This document shows positions 22,362 to 35,821 of a DNA stretch of 64,000 nt, one piece after another. Each line of letters starts with the position of its first letter. Position 1 is the stretch's first letter. Origin of the DNA: Anastatus disparis. Lineage: Eukaryota > Arthropoda > Insecta > Hymenoptera > Eupelmidae. Both the position numbers and the translations under genes were made by a program. Under the pieces are notes generated by a model, which saw nothing but the letters and a program-made list of their open reading frames with translations, did not search any database and was not told the origin of the DNA. Location: NCBI GenBank assembly GCA_017163975.1, contig JAFFSR010000086.1, positions 124,001 through 188,000 of the forward strand, in the 5' to 3' direction.

Positions 22362-23806
22362 TTGCACCCACTAATTAAAATAAAAGTACTGTTAGAAGAA
22401 TCCTTAGAAGTGAAAGGGCTTTATGATCCTGGCTCAAGAATAACAGTAATAAATACAAAATTAATAAATAATAAATTTAAAGAAGAACAAACAAAATTTA
22501 ATATAAAAACAATTAGTGGGCAAGGGCAAAGTTATGGTCTGATAAAATTAAACGCCGAAATACACGGAATAAAAAAGAATATACATGCCTTTGTGTATGA
22601 AAATGAAAATTTCGAATATGACCTAATTTTAGGCCTAGATAGTATAAAAAAATTTGGGTTGCCTCATGACGAGAATTTAAATATCAAATTTAATTATACA
22701 AAACAAATAGACGAAAAAGATAATATAATAATCGATGATAGATACGAAACCAATTTCAATGAATTTATTAACACAAATAAGATTAAAATAGATATAAATC
22801 ACTTAGATAATGAAAAGATTAAGAAAATATATGATGTAATGGATAATTATAAAAACATTTTTGCTAAAGATAAATATGATGTAGGAAAAGTAAAAAATTA
22901 TGAAGCTTTTATAGACCTACAAATAGATAAATATTGCTACAAAAAACCATATAGATGTTCAATAGAAGATAGAAAATTGAAAGTCAAATAGCACAACTTT
23001 TAATACATGGCCTGATTGAAGACTCATGTAGCCCCTTCGCGGCACCAATAACACTAGCATTTAAAAAAGAAGAAAATAAAGAAATTAGATTATGTGTGGA
23101 CTTTCGAGAGTTAAATAAAATAGTTATTCCACAAGCCCAACCTTTTCCACTAATAGAAGATATAATGGTAAAAACAGTGGGTTGCGAATACTTTACAACA
23201 CTGGACATAAACTCTGCTTTTTGGTCCATCCCATTAAGAGTCGGAGACAGAAATAAAACTGGTTTTATCATCCAAGAAGGTCACTATCAATGGAAATGCC
23301 TTCCTTACGGATTAAAAACATCTCCAGCTATCTTCCAAAGAATTTTGGTAAATATTATAAAAAAATATAACCTAACAGAATTTTGCAGAAACTATATAGA
23401 TGATATAATAATTTTTTCAAAAAATTTTGAAGAACATTTGAAACATATAGAACTACTGCTAGATGCAATAAAAAAAGAAGGCTTAAAATTGAAATTTACA
23501 AAATACAAATTTGCAAAAAACGAGGTAAAATATTTAGGCCATTTAATAAAAAATAATACAATCACACCTCTAAAAGACAATATAAAATCTATAAAAGATT
23601 TCAACATACCGAAAAATAAAAAGAACATAAGACAATTTTTAGGAAAAATAAACTTTGAACGAAAATATTTACCAAAAATTACAGAAATACTTAAACCTCT
23701 ACACGCCCAATTAAGAAAAACGGTAAAAAAATTCGTCTGGCCAACTGAATGTCAAAAAGCATTCGATGAAATAAAAAATATTTTCTACGTTCAAAACCAG
23801 TTCTAG
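22362..23806 (+). pseudogene. Protease and reverse transcriptase of the gypsy-type element
   Basis: The protease part has YDPGSRITVINTKL, where D-P-G-S stands for the usual D-[ST]-G, and DLILGLDSIKKFGL as the second conserved strand. RT follows: PYRCSIEDRK, then a one-base frameshift near 22975, then IRLCVDFRELNKIV, LDINSAFWSIPL, LPYGLKTSPAIFQ, the catalytic box YIDDIIIF and YLGHLIKNN. It ends near 23800 with a further frameshift, just before the MITE at 23817. The YXDD aspartates are intact. The protein cannot be made without repair of the frameshifts. Confidence 0.9.
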
Positions 23807-23816
23807 CAATATTTAA

Positions 23817-24348
23817 GAGGGGGTCGTAACCATTCGCCGCTCTATACAGGGTGGCGCTGCGGTCAGATAAGAGAAATATAGAAAATATTTTTTATTCAGC
23901 GATTTATAATTTATCGAGACAATAATATACTTCTAACGTTGTCAAAGGCACTAGCCACATATATGTAGAATTATTATCGATGCTAATATTGTTCAAAAAG
24001 TCTAAAATATTATTATAAAACGGAAAATGCGGCGCGTGGTAGAACCGATGTAAACATATGGGTATGTTTCCTAAGTGCGACAGAGAAAGTAATAGTAAAG
24101 AACGAAGTATACACATGCTCATGCCGGCTCTACTTCGCACTGCATTTTTCGTTTTATAACAATAGCTTAGACTTTTCAAATAAGATTATCATCAATAATT
24201 ATTCTACATATATATGGCTAGTGCCTTTGACAACGTTAGAAGTATATTATTGTCTCGATAAATTATTAATCGCTGAATAAAAAATATTTTATATTTTTCT
24301 CTCACCTGACCGCAGCGCCACCAAGCGGCGAATGGTTCCTACCTCCTC
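23817..24348. mobile_element. TTAA-flanked palindromic MITE, 532 bp, inside pol
   Basis: TTAA lies at 23813-23816 and 24349-24352. The ends GAGGGGGTCGTAACCATTCG and, reverse complemented, GAGGAGGTAGGAACCATTCG continue into long complementary arms. The RT-side frame (PVLAIF) and the RNase H-side frame (NPKAHTSIYTDAS) meet exactly if the element and one TTAA are ignored, so TTAA is the target duplication. Confidence 0.9.
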
Positions 24349-24352
24349 TTAA

Positions 24353-25944
24353 TCCAAAAGCACACACTTCTATATACACAGACGCAAGCATTAAAGGCAT
24401 TGGAGCGGTACTGAAACAAACTCAAGCAAACGGTGAAATGAAACCAGTGGCGTATTTCTCAAAGAAACTAAATGAATCTCAAAAGAAAAAAAAAGCAATA
24501 TTTTTAGAATGTCTTGCTATCAAAGAAAGTATAAAGTTCTGGCAACACTGGCTGATTGGACAATCTTTCACAATCTACACAGACCACAAACCACTGGAAA
24601 ATTTAAATGTCAAAAATAGAACAGATGAAGAGTTAAGAGATATGGTACACTACATATCCCAATACAACTGCAATATCAAATACAACCCTGGAAAGAATAA
24701 TGGAGAAGCGGACCTGTTAAGTCGAAATCCAGTCCTGGAACCTGGAGAAAATATAGAAGATGTACTAAAAACTGTAAATAATATAACAATATCCAATATA
24801 AGTCTACAAGAAATAATAGACGACCAAAAACAAAACGAACAAATAACACAAAAAACACATAAGTTTACACTAGAAAATGAAGTCTACTAAAAAATAATCA
24901 GATCGAAGAAAAAAATAATACTAAGTGAAAAATTTAGCAAAACTCTAATACAACATGAACACGAAAACTACGGCCACATAGGTATGAACCAAAAGGCACA
25001 TAAGATAAATACAATTTATACCACACCAAATTTAACAAAAAACATTGAACATCTACGAAATTGCGAAATATGCATAAAAAACAAAACAAAACTAAACAGA
25101 AATTATGGTCTTATGTCACATCTGGGACCAGCAAAAAGACCGTTCCAGATAATGTCACTAGATACTATTGGTGGATTTGGTGCACTAAGATCGACAAAAA
25201 GGTATCTACACTTACTAGAAGACCACTTCACCAGATTTGCATACATTCTATGCTCAAAAAGCCAAACCGCAAGAGATTTCATAAATCTACTAAAAAAAGT
25301 TCCACCAGAGGAAAAAATAGAAATGATCCTAGCAGACCAATACCCTGGAATAAGTTCAAAAGAACTTAAAAACTACATAAAAGAACGAGGTGTAGAACTA
25401 ATCTTCATAGTCGTAGATGCACCATTTTCAAACGGTTTAAACGAAAGGTTAAACCAAACTCTGGTAAACAAAATACGCTGCAACTTAAACAAAAATACAA
25501 ACAAACGATCATGGGTAACGGTGGCGGAAGAATGCAGAAAAAATTATAACGAAATAGACCACTCAGTTACAGGCTTTTCACCTGAATACTTACTAAAAGG
25601 AGAATCTACAGATGTGCTACCAACGGAACTAAAAATTGATCAAAAATACAAAAAAAACTTAGAAGAAGATAGAAATCTTGCGTTGCTTCGAACCCGTAAG
25701 TCGCACAACTACAATAAATCATTGTACGATAAAAACAAAGAAAAACCACACATTTGAAGAGGGTGACATGGTCTACATAATGAATAAAAACAAATTAAAT
25801 CGTAAAAAATTGGAAGAAATTAGAATTGGCCCCTTCAAGATAGAAAAAAAAATATCAGATTCGATATATAAAATCAATACAAAAAACTGGAAATCTACGA
25901 GAGGATTATACCACATCACGAAGCTCATCCCTATGACGATATAA
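24353..25944 (+). pseudogene. RNase H and integrase of the gypsy-type element
   Basis: RNase H begins with IYTDASIKGIGAVLKQ and contains ECLAIKESIKFWQHWL, FTIYTDHKPL and NGEADLLSR. A TAA at 24888 is followed by the integrase zinc-binding H-X4-H and CEIC, then the catalytic D, D and E in SLDTIGG, ILADQYPG and PFSNGLNERLNQTL. A frameshift near 25745 leads to the C-terminal EEGDMVYIMNKNKLNRKKL and GPFKIEKK, ending at 25944. All catalytic acids are present. The stop and the frameshift break the frame. Confidence 0.9.
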
Positions 25945-25978
25945 ACCAACACCAAACCTTCAGAGAAGTATTGGCGTC

Positions 25979-25992
25979 TTAAGGGGGGGAGA
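25979..25992 (+). promoter_or_regulatory. Polypurine tract
   Basis: TTAAGGGGGGGAGATC lies directly against the 3' LTR. A purine run in this position primes plus-strand synthesis in LTR retrotransposons. Confidence 0.8.
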
Positions 25993-26405
25993 TCTAAGCT
26001 TCGTGCACATACTCAATACTGCTGGTAAGAAACCGTCTCGTGGCGGTCACTGTAGGTAGACGACGCAAGCTTTAGAAGAGAGAGAGACAGATAGAAGATG
26101 GAGCGTTGACTCTATAAGTTAGAACTCTATACAAAATATTGTTAAGCTAAGTTAATCTAAGATAAGTGAATTAATTAAAGTTATCAGAATTGTTTATAAC
26201 AATTCTGAAACTGTGAATTATTGTTAACCTTGTGATTGTTGAGAGATCCATTAAGCAATAGGCTTGATTGTTGATTCTCTTATTTTTAGGTTAGTTAACA
26301 CGTGCTCCTTGTAACATTGTATATAATATATGTACTAATAATAAAACTCTTATTTTTAGACGAATCTAATCGCATTGATGAATTGAATCAATTCCTCATC
26401 TTACA
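25993..26405 (+). repeat. 3' LTR of the gypsy-type element
   Basis: 413 bp, matching 20888-21300. The first bases read TCT instead of TGT. Confidence 0.92.
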
Positions 26406-27069
26406 TATATATATTAAAGCAGAATCCCAACTTATTTATGGAGACGAGAATTCATAAATAAATAGGCATGTTTTAGGTAAAAACTTGAATATGTTATGTA
26501 AAAAAAGCATTTATTTCGTTCTCCAGCTAACAATAGCTACAGTAATAAAATAAGTCTACTGAAGCGTTGTTACAAGGATTGCCTCGATCTGTGCTTGCGT
26601 GGTTGCGCTTAAGATAGGAGAAGCGAGAGCGTGAGGTCTTGCTCAAAAGAACCTTTCGACGATACTACTCTTCCTCACGACTGCACGCTCTCGACTCTTC
26701 TAAGAGAAGCCTTCCCACTCTCCACGAACAGCGCGCAGATCTCTTACACAATCCTATAAAAAGCTTTCTTCTTATTCTCCTATCTCTGCTTTCTTTCCTC
26801 CTCCTCTTTCTCTTCTATTTTTTTCTTATGTAGTTGATACTATTAAGAGAGAGAGATCCTTCCTTATTAATATTGTTCTGTATATGTGTATATGTGTAAG
26901 TGATTAGCCCGCTGCAAAGCTCGCAAATCTCAAATCATTTTTACTCTTTTTCTTTTCTTTTTCTAATTTTTTTTAAAATGTTGTATTATAAATTATAAAT
27001 TGTAATTATTTATTATTAATTATTTTATCGTGCATACGGTAATTATATATTATATACATATGAAAGCGA
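26406..27069. other. Non-coding, partly GC-richer stretch
   Basis: About 26567-26770 is GC-richer, with GAGAGCGTGAGG and CACGCTCTCGACTC forming a loose inverted pair. The open frame at 26639-26833 is serine/leucine-rich and ends in a pyrimidine-run translation. It is not supported as a gene. Confidence 0.5.
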
Positions 27070-30000
27070 ATTGGTACGTTACAATGGGTTTAAGGTTTAT
27101 GTGTTTATAATTTATGGGTTTATGGTTTATGGATTTATAGAATTATGGTTCATGGGTTCATTTTTTATGGGTCCATTGTTTATGGGTTTATGATTTACGG
27201 GTTTATGGTTTATGAATTCACGACTCATGTGTTTATAGTTGATCAGTTTACAGTTTATGGGTTTATGGTTTATGGGTTTATGTTCATAGTTTATAGTTCT
27301 GATTTATCGGATTATGACCAATGGGTTAATAGCTTATGAGTTTATAATTAATGGGTCTATGATTTATGGGTTTATAGGTCTATGTTTTATGGATTAATAG
27401 TTTGTGGATTTATGGTTTAAATGTGAATGGAATATAAGTTTATAGTTCATGGGTTTATGGATTATTGGTTCATGGTTTATAGGTTTATGGTTTATGGGTT
27501 GATGGTTTGTGGGCTTAGGATTTATGGGTTTATAATTTATAAACTTATATGTTCATAATTTGGAAGTTCATAGTTTATGGGTATTTGATTGATAGGATTA
27601 TGGTTTATCGGTTTAAGATTTATGGGGTAATAGTTTATGGGTTTATAGCTTATGGGTATATGTTTCATAAGTTCATGATTTATGGATTTATGGTTTATAG
27701 GTTTATGGGTGATGGGTTTATAGTTTATAGTTCATACGGTTATGGCTTATGTAATTATGGTTGATGGGTATATGGTTCTGGGGTATATGGACTCTGAGTT
27801 TATGGTTTATAAAATTATGGTTTATAAGTTTATAATTAATGGGTTCGTGGTTCATGTATTTATGGAATTATAGTTTATGGGTTCATTTTTTATTGGTTTA
27901 TTGTTTAGGGGTTTATGGATAATGTGTTTATAAGTTAGTTTATGGGTTTATGGTTTATCAGTTTATTGTTTATGGGTTGATGGTTTTCGTGTTTATGGTT
28001 CCTAGGATTATAGTTCAAGGGTTATGGATTATGAGTTTATGGTTTATGGGTTTATATTCTATAAGTTTATGGTTGATGAGTTTATGGTTCATGGGTTTAT
28101 GGGTTAATAGTTGATAAGTTTATATTCCATAGATTTATGATTTATGGGTTTGTAGTTCATAAGTTTATGGTTGATGAGTTTATGATTTCTAAGTTCAAGG
28201 TTTATAAATTTACGGTTTATGGGCTTATAGTTGATCAGTTTATAGTTCATAAGTTTATGGTTTATGGGTTTATATTTTATTGTTTATAAGTCTATGGTTT
28301 ATGGGTTTATGGTTCATAGCTTCATGGTTTATGTGTTTATGGTTTATAGGTTTATGGTTTATAAATTTGTGGTTTATAGGTTTATGGTTTATGGATTCAC
28401 AGCTCATACGTTTATGGTTTATGGGTTAATGGTTTGTGGGCTTGATGTTTTTCGGTTCATTATCGATGGTCTTATGGGTTTATAATCCCTAAGTTTATAG
28501 TTTATGAGTAAATGATTCATAGGTTTTTAATTCATAAATTAATGGGTTATGGGTTCATAGTTCATGGGTTCATATTTGATAGCTTTATGGTTTATGGGTT
28601 CATGGTTGATGAATCTACGATTTATTGGTTTATACTTCATGAGCTTATAGGTTTATGATTTATTGGTTTATGTTCTATGGGTTTATGATACATGGGTTTC
28701 TGGTTTATAGGTTTACGGTTTGTAAGTTTATGGTTTATAGGTTTATGGTTTATAAGTTTATGGTTTATAGATTTATGGTTTATCGGTTTAGGGCTTATAG
28801 GTTTATGAGTTTATGGCTTATAGGTTTATGTGTTTATGGTTTATAGGTTTATGGTTTATAAATTTATGGTTTATAGGTCTATGGTTTATGGATTCACAGC
28901 TCATACGTTTATGGTTTATGGGTTAATAGTTTGTGGGCTTAATGTTTTTGGGTTCATTATCGATGGTCTTATGATTTATGGGTTTATGGTTTATGTGTAT
29001 ATGGTTCATGGTTTATAGGTTTATAATTTATAGGATTATGGTTTTTGGGTTCATGGGTTTATGGTTTATGAGATTATGGTTTATGGGTTTATGGTTAATG
29101 GGTTTTTGGTTTATATGTTTACTGTTTATAAGTTTATGGTTTATAAATTTATGGGTTATAGGTTTATTGCTTATAGGTTTATAATTCATACTTTGATAGT
29201 TTATGGGCTTATAATTTATGGGTTTATAATTTATGGGCTTATGGGTTTATAATTTATGGGCTTATGAGTTCATAATTCGTAAGTTCATGGTTTATGGGTA
29301 TATGATTTATGGGTTCATGGTTTATGGGTTTATAGTTGATCCGTTTATGGTATATGAGTTTATGGTTTATAAGTTTATGTTTTATGGTATCTGGTCTTAT
29401 GATTAATGGGCTTATGATCAATAGGCTTATGGTTTATGGAGTTATATTGTATGGCTTATGGGTTTATGGTTTATGGGTTTATTGTTTATGAGTTTATGGG
29501 TTTATAGTTTATGAGTTTATGGTTTATTGGTTTTATTGTTTATGGGCTTATGGTTCATGAGTTTATAGTTTATGGTCTCATGGTTTATGGGTTTATGGTT
29601 TATAAGATTATGGTTCATGGGATTATGGTTTATGGGTTTACGTTTATGGGTTTATAATTCATGGGTTTATGGTTTATATCCTGATGACTCATGAGTGAAT
29701 AGTTCATGGGTTTATGGTTAATGTGTTAGTAGTTTAAGGATCAATGGTTTATGGATTCATGGGTTATAGGTTTATGATCTATGGGTTAATGGTTTATATG
29801 TTTATTGTATATGGGTTTATCGTTCATGGGTTTATTGCTCATGGGTTTATGGGTTATAGGTTAATGGTTTATAAGTTTATAATTTATGGGTTTATGATTT
29901 AGGGGTTTAGAGTTTATCGGCTTTTGGTTTATAAGTTTATGATTTATAGGTATATGGCTTATGAATTCACGATTTATAGATTTCCAATTTATGGGCTTTT

Positions 30001-30482
30001 GGGTTTTTAATGTGTCAGTTTATGGTTTATGGGTATATGATTCATGGGTTGGTGGTTTTTGGGTTCAAAGTTATTTAGTTTATCGTTAATCAGATTATGG
30101 TTTATGGGCTTATGCGTTGATGGTTTATGGGTTTATGGTTCACAGGTTCATGAATTGTAGGTTTATGGGTCTATGGTTTGTGGGTTTATGGTTTATGAGT
30201 TTATTATTTATAAGTTTATGGTTTATGAGTTTAAAGTTTATCATTTTTAGTTCATGGTTTATGGGTTTATTGTCTATAGGTTTATGGTTTATTGGTTTAT
30301 GGTTGATGTGTTCATAATTTATGGGTTCATGTTTATGGATTCATGAAATTATGGTTCATAGGTTTACTTTTTATAGGTCTATTGTTTATTGGTTTATGGT
30401 TCGTGGGTTCATAGTATATGGGTTCATGGTTTATGGATTTGCGGCTCATTGGTTTAAAGTTGATTGGTTTCAGATTAATAAG
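27070..30482 (+). repeat. Degenerate minisatellite, unit about 15 bp (TTTATGGTTTATGGG)
   Basis: 3.4 kb of diverged TTTATGG/TTTATGGG units. A 15-bp pair equals five codons, so long open frames with GFMVY-type repeats appear. They are translations of the repeat, not genes. A longer segment containing GATTCACAGCTCATACG and CATTATCGATGGTCTTATG occurs at about 28395-28475 and again about 497 bases later, showing higher-order duplication. The array stops at the left end of the giant inverted-repeat element. Confidence 0.95.
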
Positions 30483-33400
30483 TTTACTAGCAAAAAATAC
30501 CTGGCTCTTAACGTCGCTCGGTTAAATTTTCATATATTATATTATAATGTATAAATTAGCCAATTTTAAAATAAAATAGAATTGCTGCAACTTATGAATT
30601 TTGATATTCTAGTTTTGTACTAAATTAAATTTTTATATTTTTATAAAAAAGATTAATTACAGTTACAATGTGCATAAAAATTGTTTGAATACGAATTATA
30701 TCATGGTGAATTAATGAATTTGTTCTACCAAATTGCATTAGAATTAATGAAAAAATAAAATAGGAATTCATTCTTTTTAATCACGTGTTTCAATCACGAA
30801 TCATAAAATAATCAAAAATGATATTTGACGTTTACTAGAACTAACAACTGCACGGAGAAAGGAAGGTATTGTTAAAATAGGTTCTAAATCAAGTATATGT
30901 ATTTCATGTACTAAGGTACTCAAAAAAAAGAGTGGCGATATAATTTCAAGTAGTACTATAGCTTGAATTTTAGGGACCAATGTTGGTACTATTATATTGT
31001 GAAGTAAAAGCGTAAATTTGCGATGCTTACTGTCTTTTTTTGGAACTAAGACTGATATTTCACCTACTCGATTCAAGGGCAATATTTCGCAGAAAATGTA
31101 ATTATTAATCTGTTTTCGGGCGGCTTTTCCTGTTACTAAAATTAAAATTTAATAAATATAGAATTATTTAGATAATATATAACACTTTAAAATTACTAAT
31201 AATTGATATTTTAATTCGTGATATTTAAGGAATAAAACAATACATGTTTATCTTGTATATTCTGTTTTAAAATAGTTACTTTTGAGTTTTAAATTAATTA
31301 TTAGTAATTTAAAATTGATATAAATATATATATATATATATATTATATGATTTACATTATATTCATCATTTATTGAAAATTGTTACGCAATTTAATGGGT
31401 TTTACGTTGATAGGTATTAGATATATCGAAGTTTTTCGCTCCTAACGTCGCTCGTTTAAATTTTCTTTTATTATATCATTATGTATAAATGACTTATTTT
31501 AAGTAAATAAAAATTAATTAATTTAAGTTAATTTTGAGTACTAAATAAAATTAAAAATGATTCGATGAAACATAATATAAAAATATACGTACACATGTGC
31601 TTAAAATAAAAAAGCGTATAATTTATTTCATCAACTGACTATTTCTCAATCTACTTTCATAAAAATTCATAGATAGTACGATATTTGATATTTATAAACT
31701 GAGAACTAAGAACTGAGTAACAACTATAATTTACAGACCTTAATATATTATGACCATGAATTTAAATTATGAAATTAATTTTTACGTGAAGCAAGCAAAA
31801 AAAAAATTCTGTGTTTATTTCTAATAAAAATATCTTCACAAATGTATTTTATATATATGAAATACGAAATTTAAATGAAAAAACTATAAGATTAAAATAC
31901 ACATTTTTTGTTAATTTTAAATTTGAATATTTCAGAATAATAAAATAACTATTTGCAATTACTTAACAATCCTTTTTGCATCTAATATAAAATTTTAATG
32001 AGATACAAATATCACAAAGTGTATGTATTACAAGTAAGGTTAGCATATCGTAAATATTATAATTCTTAGAAAATTCTTGATATTAATAAATTATTAATTC
32101 AAATAATTAAATATTCTTTCATTGATGACAAGTAACTTTTCAAATATAGTTAAAATAATACTGTAAATGTCAATCAAATAACATTTTTATCAAGGTAAAT
32201 TTCAACGCTATAATTATTAAAATAAACATTTTCATTTAACTACAATCTGTTGTAAAAATTATTTTTTTAATATATATAATAAAAAAATAATAATTTTATT
32301 TGATGAACAGTTATATAAATATTATATATTTAGAATTTTATGACTAAATTTATTAAATTAAAATTCTATTCAGTTATCATTCAGAGAATAAAGTATTTCA
32401 ATTAGTTATCATGAAAATATATTATTCAAAAAGTTACTTGTTAACAATTTTTCATAAATAACATATATTTAGCCTCAATTACATTTTTATTTGTACACGT
32501 GTTAGTATTTAAATAATTTGTCATTTATATAAAAATTGTTAACAATTAAATATATTAAAATTATATTTACCTTAATTACATTTTCATTTGTACACGTGTT
32601 TGTATTTAAATGAATTGTCATTTATATAAAAATTGTTAACAATTAAATATATTAAAATTCATTTCATTAAAGCAATAATATTTCTGACAAGAGAAACATA
32701 TTAATTTTTAAAATACATCAAATAACCTCATTTGAAAAATCATCATTACGTGATATAAAAATATTTTTTTTAATATCGTTTGAACATAATTTTTATGAAA
32801 TACACTTTAAAAAAATTATTTATTTGATATTAAATTTTTTTGATAGTCAATTATAAAGATAGGAAAATATATTAAATATGAATAATTTTTTCTCATTATG
32901 TCTATAATTATGAATTTATATTTATGAACTGTCTAGATAGAAGTGAAATTTTCCCTAAAAAAGGAAACATTTCAAAGAAAAATTTACTTATTATTTGCAA
33001 AAAACTTATCATAAATGCGGAAAAAAATAATATTCTGTAATATCACTCTAAAATTTGTATTAAATATGATTATTGGAAGTACAATTATTTTATTATGTTG
33101 AATTTGTTGCCAAAGTTTGATTATATTTCACTATGAGAAGATATAAAAATTAACTGTCATATTTAACTGATATCTTTCCATTCTATTTCTGATTTGCCAT
33201 AAAAGGAATGTATTAACTCGTACACAGTAAAAAAATTTTCGGAACTTTACATCGCTGAGCATGGTAAGTATCGGAACCCTTGCTGAGCATGTTAAATACA
33301 CATGAAAGACGGTAAAATTACATAATCCATCGTTTCTAACCTACATTTGATATAATTTAATAAAAAATATACGTTGAACGTTTATTACTCATGACACTAT

Positions 33401-33898
33401 GAAATTTGAAAAGATTATTTTATAACTTTATGTTAAACATCCATTAATAAGGATAAAATATTTCTTATTGTGTTTAAAATGTGTTTCTATTGTCGCGAAA
33501 GTTCACGCATGTCATGTATTTTTACCGGGCAGTCATGTTAATATTGACTGTAACATTACACTGCTAAGCACGGGGAAAATAGCGCGATCATAGTAGGATC
33601 TACGCTCAGCGATGTAAAGTTACATAAAAATGTAACTCCACACACTAAAACGTGTAATTATTTACAGGGAACTGGTATAGTTACCATAAAATTTTCCAAA
33701 GTGTAGTATATACCATGATGATTATTTATTTAAATTTTCAAATTATTCTAATCATTAGTTTTCAAGATATTAAGATTTCGGATTCCAAATAGAAAAATAT
33801 TAGTAAATAATATTGGAACCTAAACTCCTCAATAACTAATGAATAAATTTATTTAAAAATTTAACTGAATAATCTTCGTGATACATATTATATGTTAA

Positions 33899-34286
33899 CG
33901 GCAGGCTGGAGTAGAACCTGATACAGACCGAGTAACAATTGAGTTGTTTGTTATTTACTCAAGTATTAATCGGTGTATCTTCAAATTAAAGGTTGAGCGC
34001 AAAAGATATTATTATTATTATGAACATCTATGCAGAAGAAAAAAAAATTCTACCGTTTCATTTTTGATAAAAGTAAGTATCGCCAAAGTAAAAGTGTATG
34101 TTTATAATATTTTCACGTTACTTACTTTTCTCAAAAAGAAAGCGATGGATTTTTTTCTTCTTGTGCATCAATATTTGTAATAATAATATCTATTGCGCTT
34201 AACCTTCAATTTGCAGATACACCGTTTAATACTTGAGTAAATAACAAAAATCTCAATTAGACAAGGACAGCGAATCCGGCCTGCTC
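33899..34286. mobile_element. TTAA-flanked palindromic MITE, family B
   Basis: TTAA at 33895-33898 and 34287-34290. Ends CGGCAGGCTGGAG and, complemented, GAGCAGGCCGGAT; both arms contain TTGTTATTTACTCAAGTATT. The right arm of the giant repeat reads ATATG-TTAA-TGCATCTC at this place (near 48475), an empty site with a single TTAA. The short frame at 33944-34180 lies within the palindrome and is not a gene. Confidence 0.9.
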
Positions 34287-35126
34287 TTAATGCATCTCTT
34301 CATTCAAAATTTTGAAATACAATGGAAATATAGTCGATATTTATCGGCGCAAGTGTAATGTCTATTTTACATCTCCTTAAATAATATATACTTATAAAAT
34401 TTACATGACATTTTATAAAAACTATTAAAATGATAATTATATATTTAATATTATTTTAAACTATGAATAAAAAGTTTAAAAAATTATTATCAAGGAGGTA
34501 CCTTCGCTTTAGTATGACAAAACAGATTTGGTCGAAACTATGCAAAATTGTTTGTTTTTATGTCTAAAATGCACATATAAAATTTCATGAAGATTCGTTA
34601 TCTCGTAAATGAAAAATTAGAATAATTATATAACATTAGTTTCTATGAGAAAACTTTAATATTGTAGTTGATCTTAAGATAAAAGAACAGAATAAAATTA
34701 AATTTTTTGAGGATAAACATAATATTACTGACAACGTATAAAATAATTTTCAGAAAATTTTATTACTTTTACACGGAAATATAAATGAATAAGTTATTCA
34801 TTTATGTACAAATCTAGTTACCTTTATCGTACGTAGCGGATGGTGGCAAAAACAAACCGTAACCTCAAATTTTCAAATTTCGTAAAAAGAGCATGTAAAT
34901 GATTTGGACAGTGAAGATGATGATCTTAGCTCTTTAATTAATTTTAATTTTTTAGTTTTAGATAAAAATTATTTCTTTTTTTTTTATATTGATGCTAATT
35001 CTATCGAGTATGTGAAAATCACCATACAAAACATATATTTTTGGGGAGGGGAGATATCTAGTAACTTTTAATCAAATAAGCATATTGAAAATTTGACTCG
35101 AGTGGTGGACGAAGGTAACTCCTTAA

Positions 35127-35507
35127 GAAGGGGTCGAACTATCTGTCTCTTTCTAATAGCGTTTTTCATTATTTATATAAACACTATCCTTTATAACAAG
35201 AAAAAAATAGCAACCCCCGCTAGATATTAGTATAATTAGTAAATTTTGTAATAACAATCAAATTTTTTACCGCATAGTTTTTGACTAATTAGAGACCTAC
35301 TAGCAATCTAGAATATAACCTATCTTTTTTCAGTAGGTCTCTAATTATTCATAAACTACGCAGTAAAAAAATTTGTTTGTTATTACAAAATTTACTTATT
35401 ATACTAATATCCAGCGGGGGCTGCTATTTTTTTCTTGCTATACCGAATAGTGTTTACATAAATGATGAAAAACGCTATTAGACAAAGACAGATAGTTCGG
35501 CCCCTTC
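35127..35507. mobile_element. TTAA-flanked palindromic MITE, family C
   Basis: TTAA at 35123-35126 and 35508-35511. Ends GAAGGGGTCGAACTATCTGT and, complemented, GAAGGGGCCGAACTATCTGT. The right arm has the uninterrupted site with one TTAA (near 47212-47215), proving insertion with TTAA duplication. Confidence 0.92.
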
Positions 35508-35754
35508 TTAAGTAATAACTTATAAATAGTTATATTATTTCATTAAATACATTTCCAACTTGAATAATTATCCTCATGTTAAAACGAAATTTAATTAGCA
35601 TTCAATACCACAAGTTATTTTAAAAATTTATTATTTTTCAAAGTTATTAAAAAGTTATTTATAAAAAGTATTTCAAAATTCTATTAATTTAATTTTTTAT
35701 TCTTTACATTAGAGAATTAGTTTTGATGTGTAAATTTTCTTGTGATATGCAATA

Positions 35755-35756
<2 letters not shown>

Positions 35757-35819
<63 letters not shown>
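35757..35819. repeat. (TA)n microsatellite
   Basis: About 30 TA units. Other TA tracts of 20-65 bases lie near 36600, 44819, 45115, 46565 and 46940, mostly at the borders of MITEs. Confidence 0.95.

Positions 35820-35821
<2 letters not shown>

Larger units (their letters stand above)
20888..26405 (+). mobile_element. Ty3/gypsy-type LTR retrotransposon, degenerate but nearly complete
   Basis: Two 413-bp LTRs start TGTAAGCTTCG (TCTAAGC in the 3' copy) and end TCTTACA, with TATATA on both sides. The order gag, protease, RT, RNase H, integrase defines the Ty3/gypsy class. There is a purine tract before the 3' LTR. The LTRs differ at fewer than ten positions by eye. The coding part has several stops and frameshifts and is split between RT and RNase H by a TTAA MITE (23817-24348). 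Confidence 0.93.

Noticed and set aside
27145..30554. A series of plus-strand frames with GFMVY/RFMVY repeats
   Set aside because: They come from the 15-bp minisatellite unit and have no start context or non-repeat domain.
30801..31082. 93-codon hydrophobic minus-strand frame in the left giant arm
   Set aside because: The matching stretch in the right arm and in the tandem copy is not open. No motif is seen.
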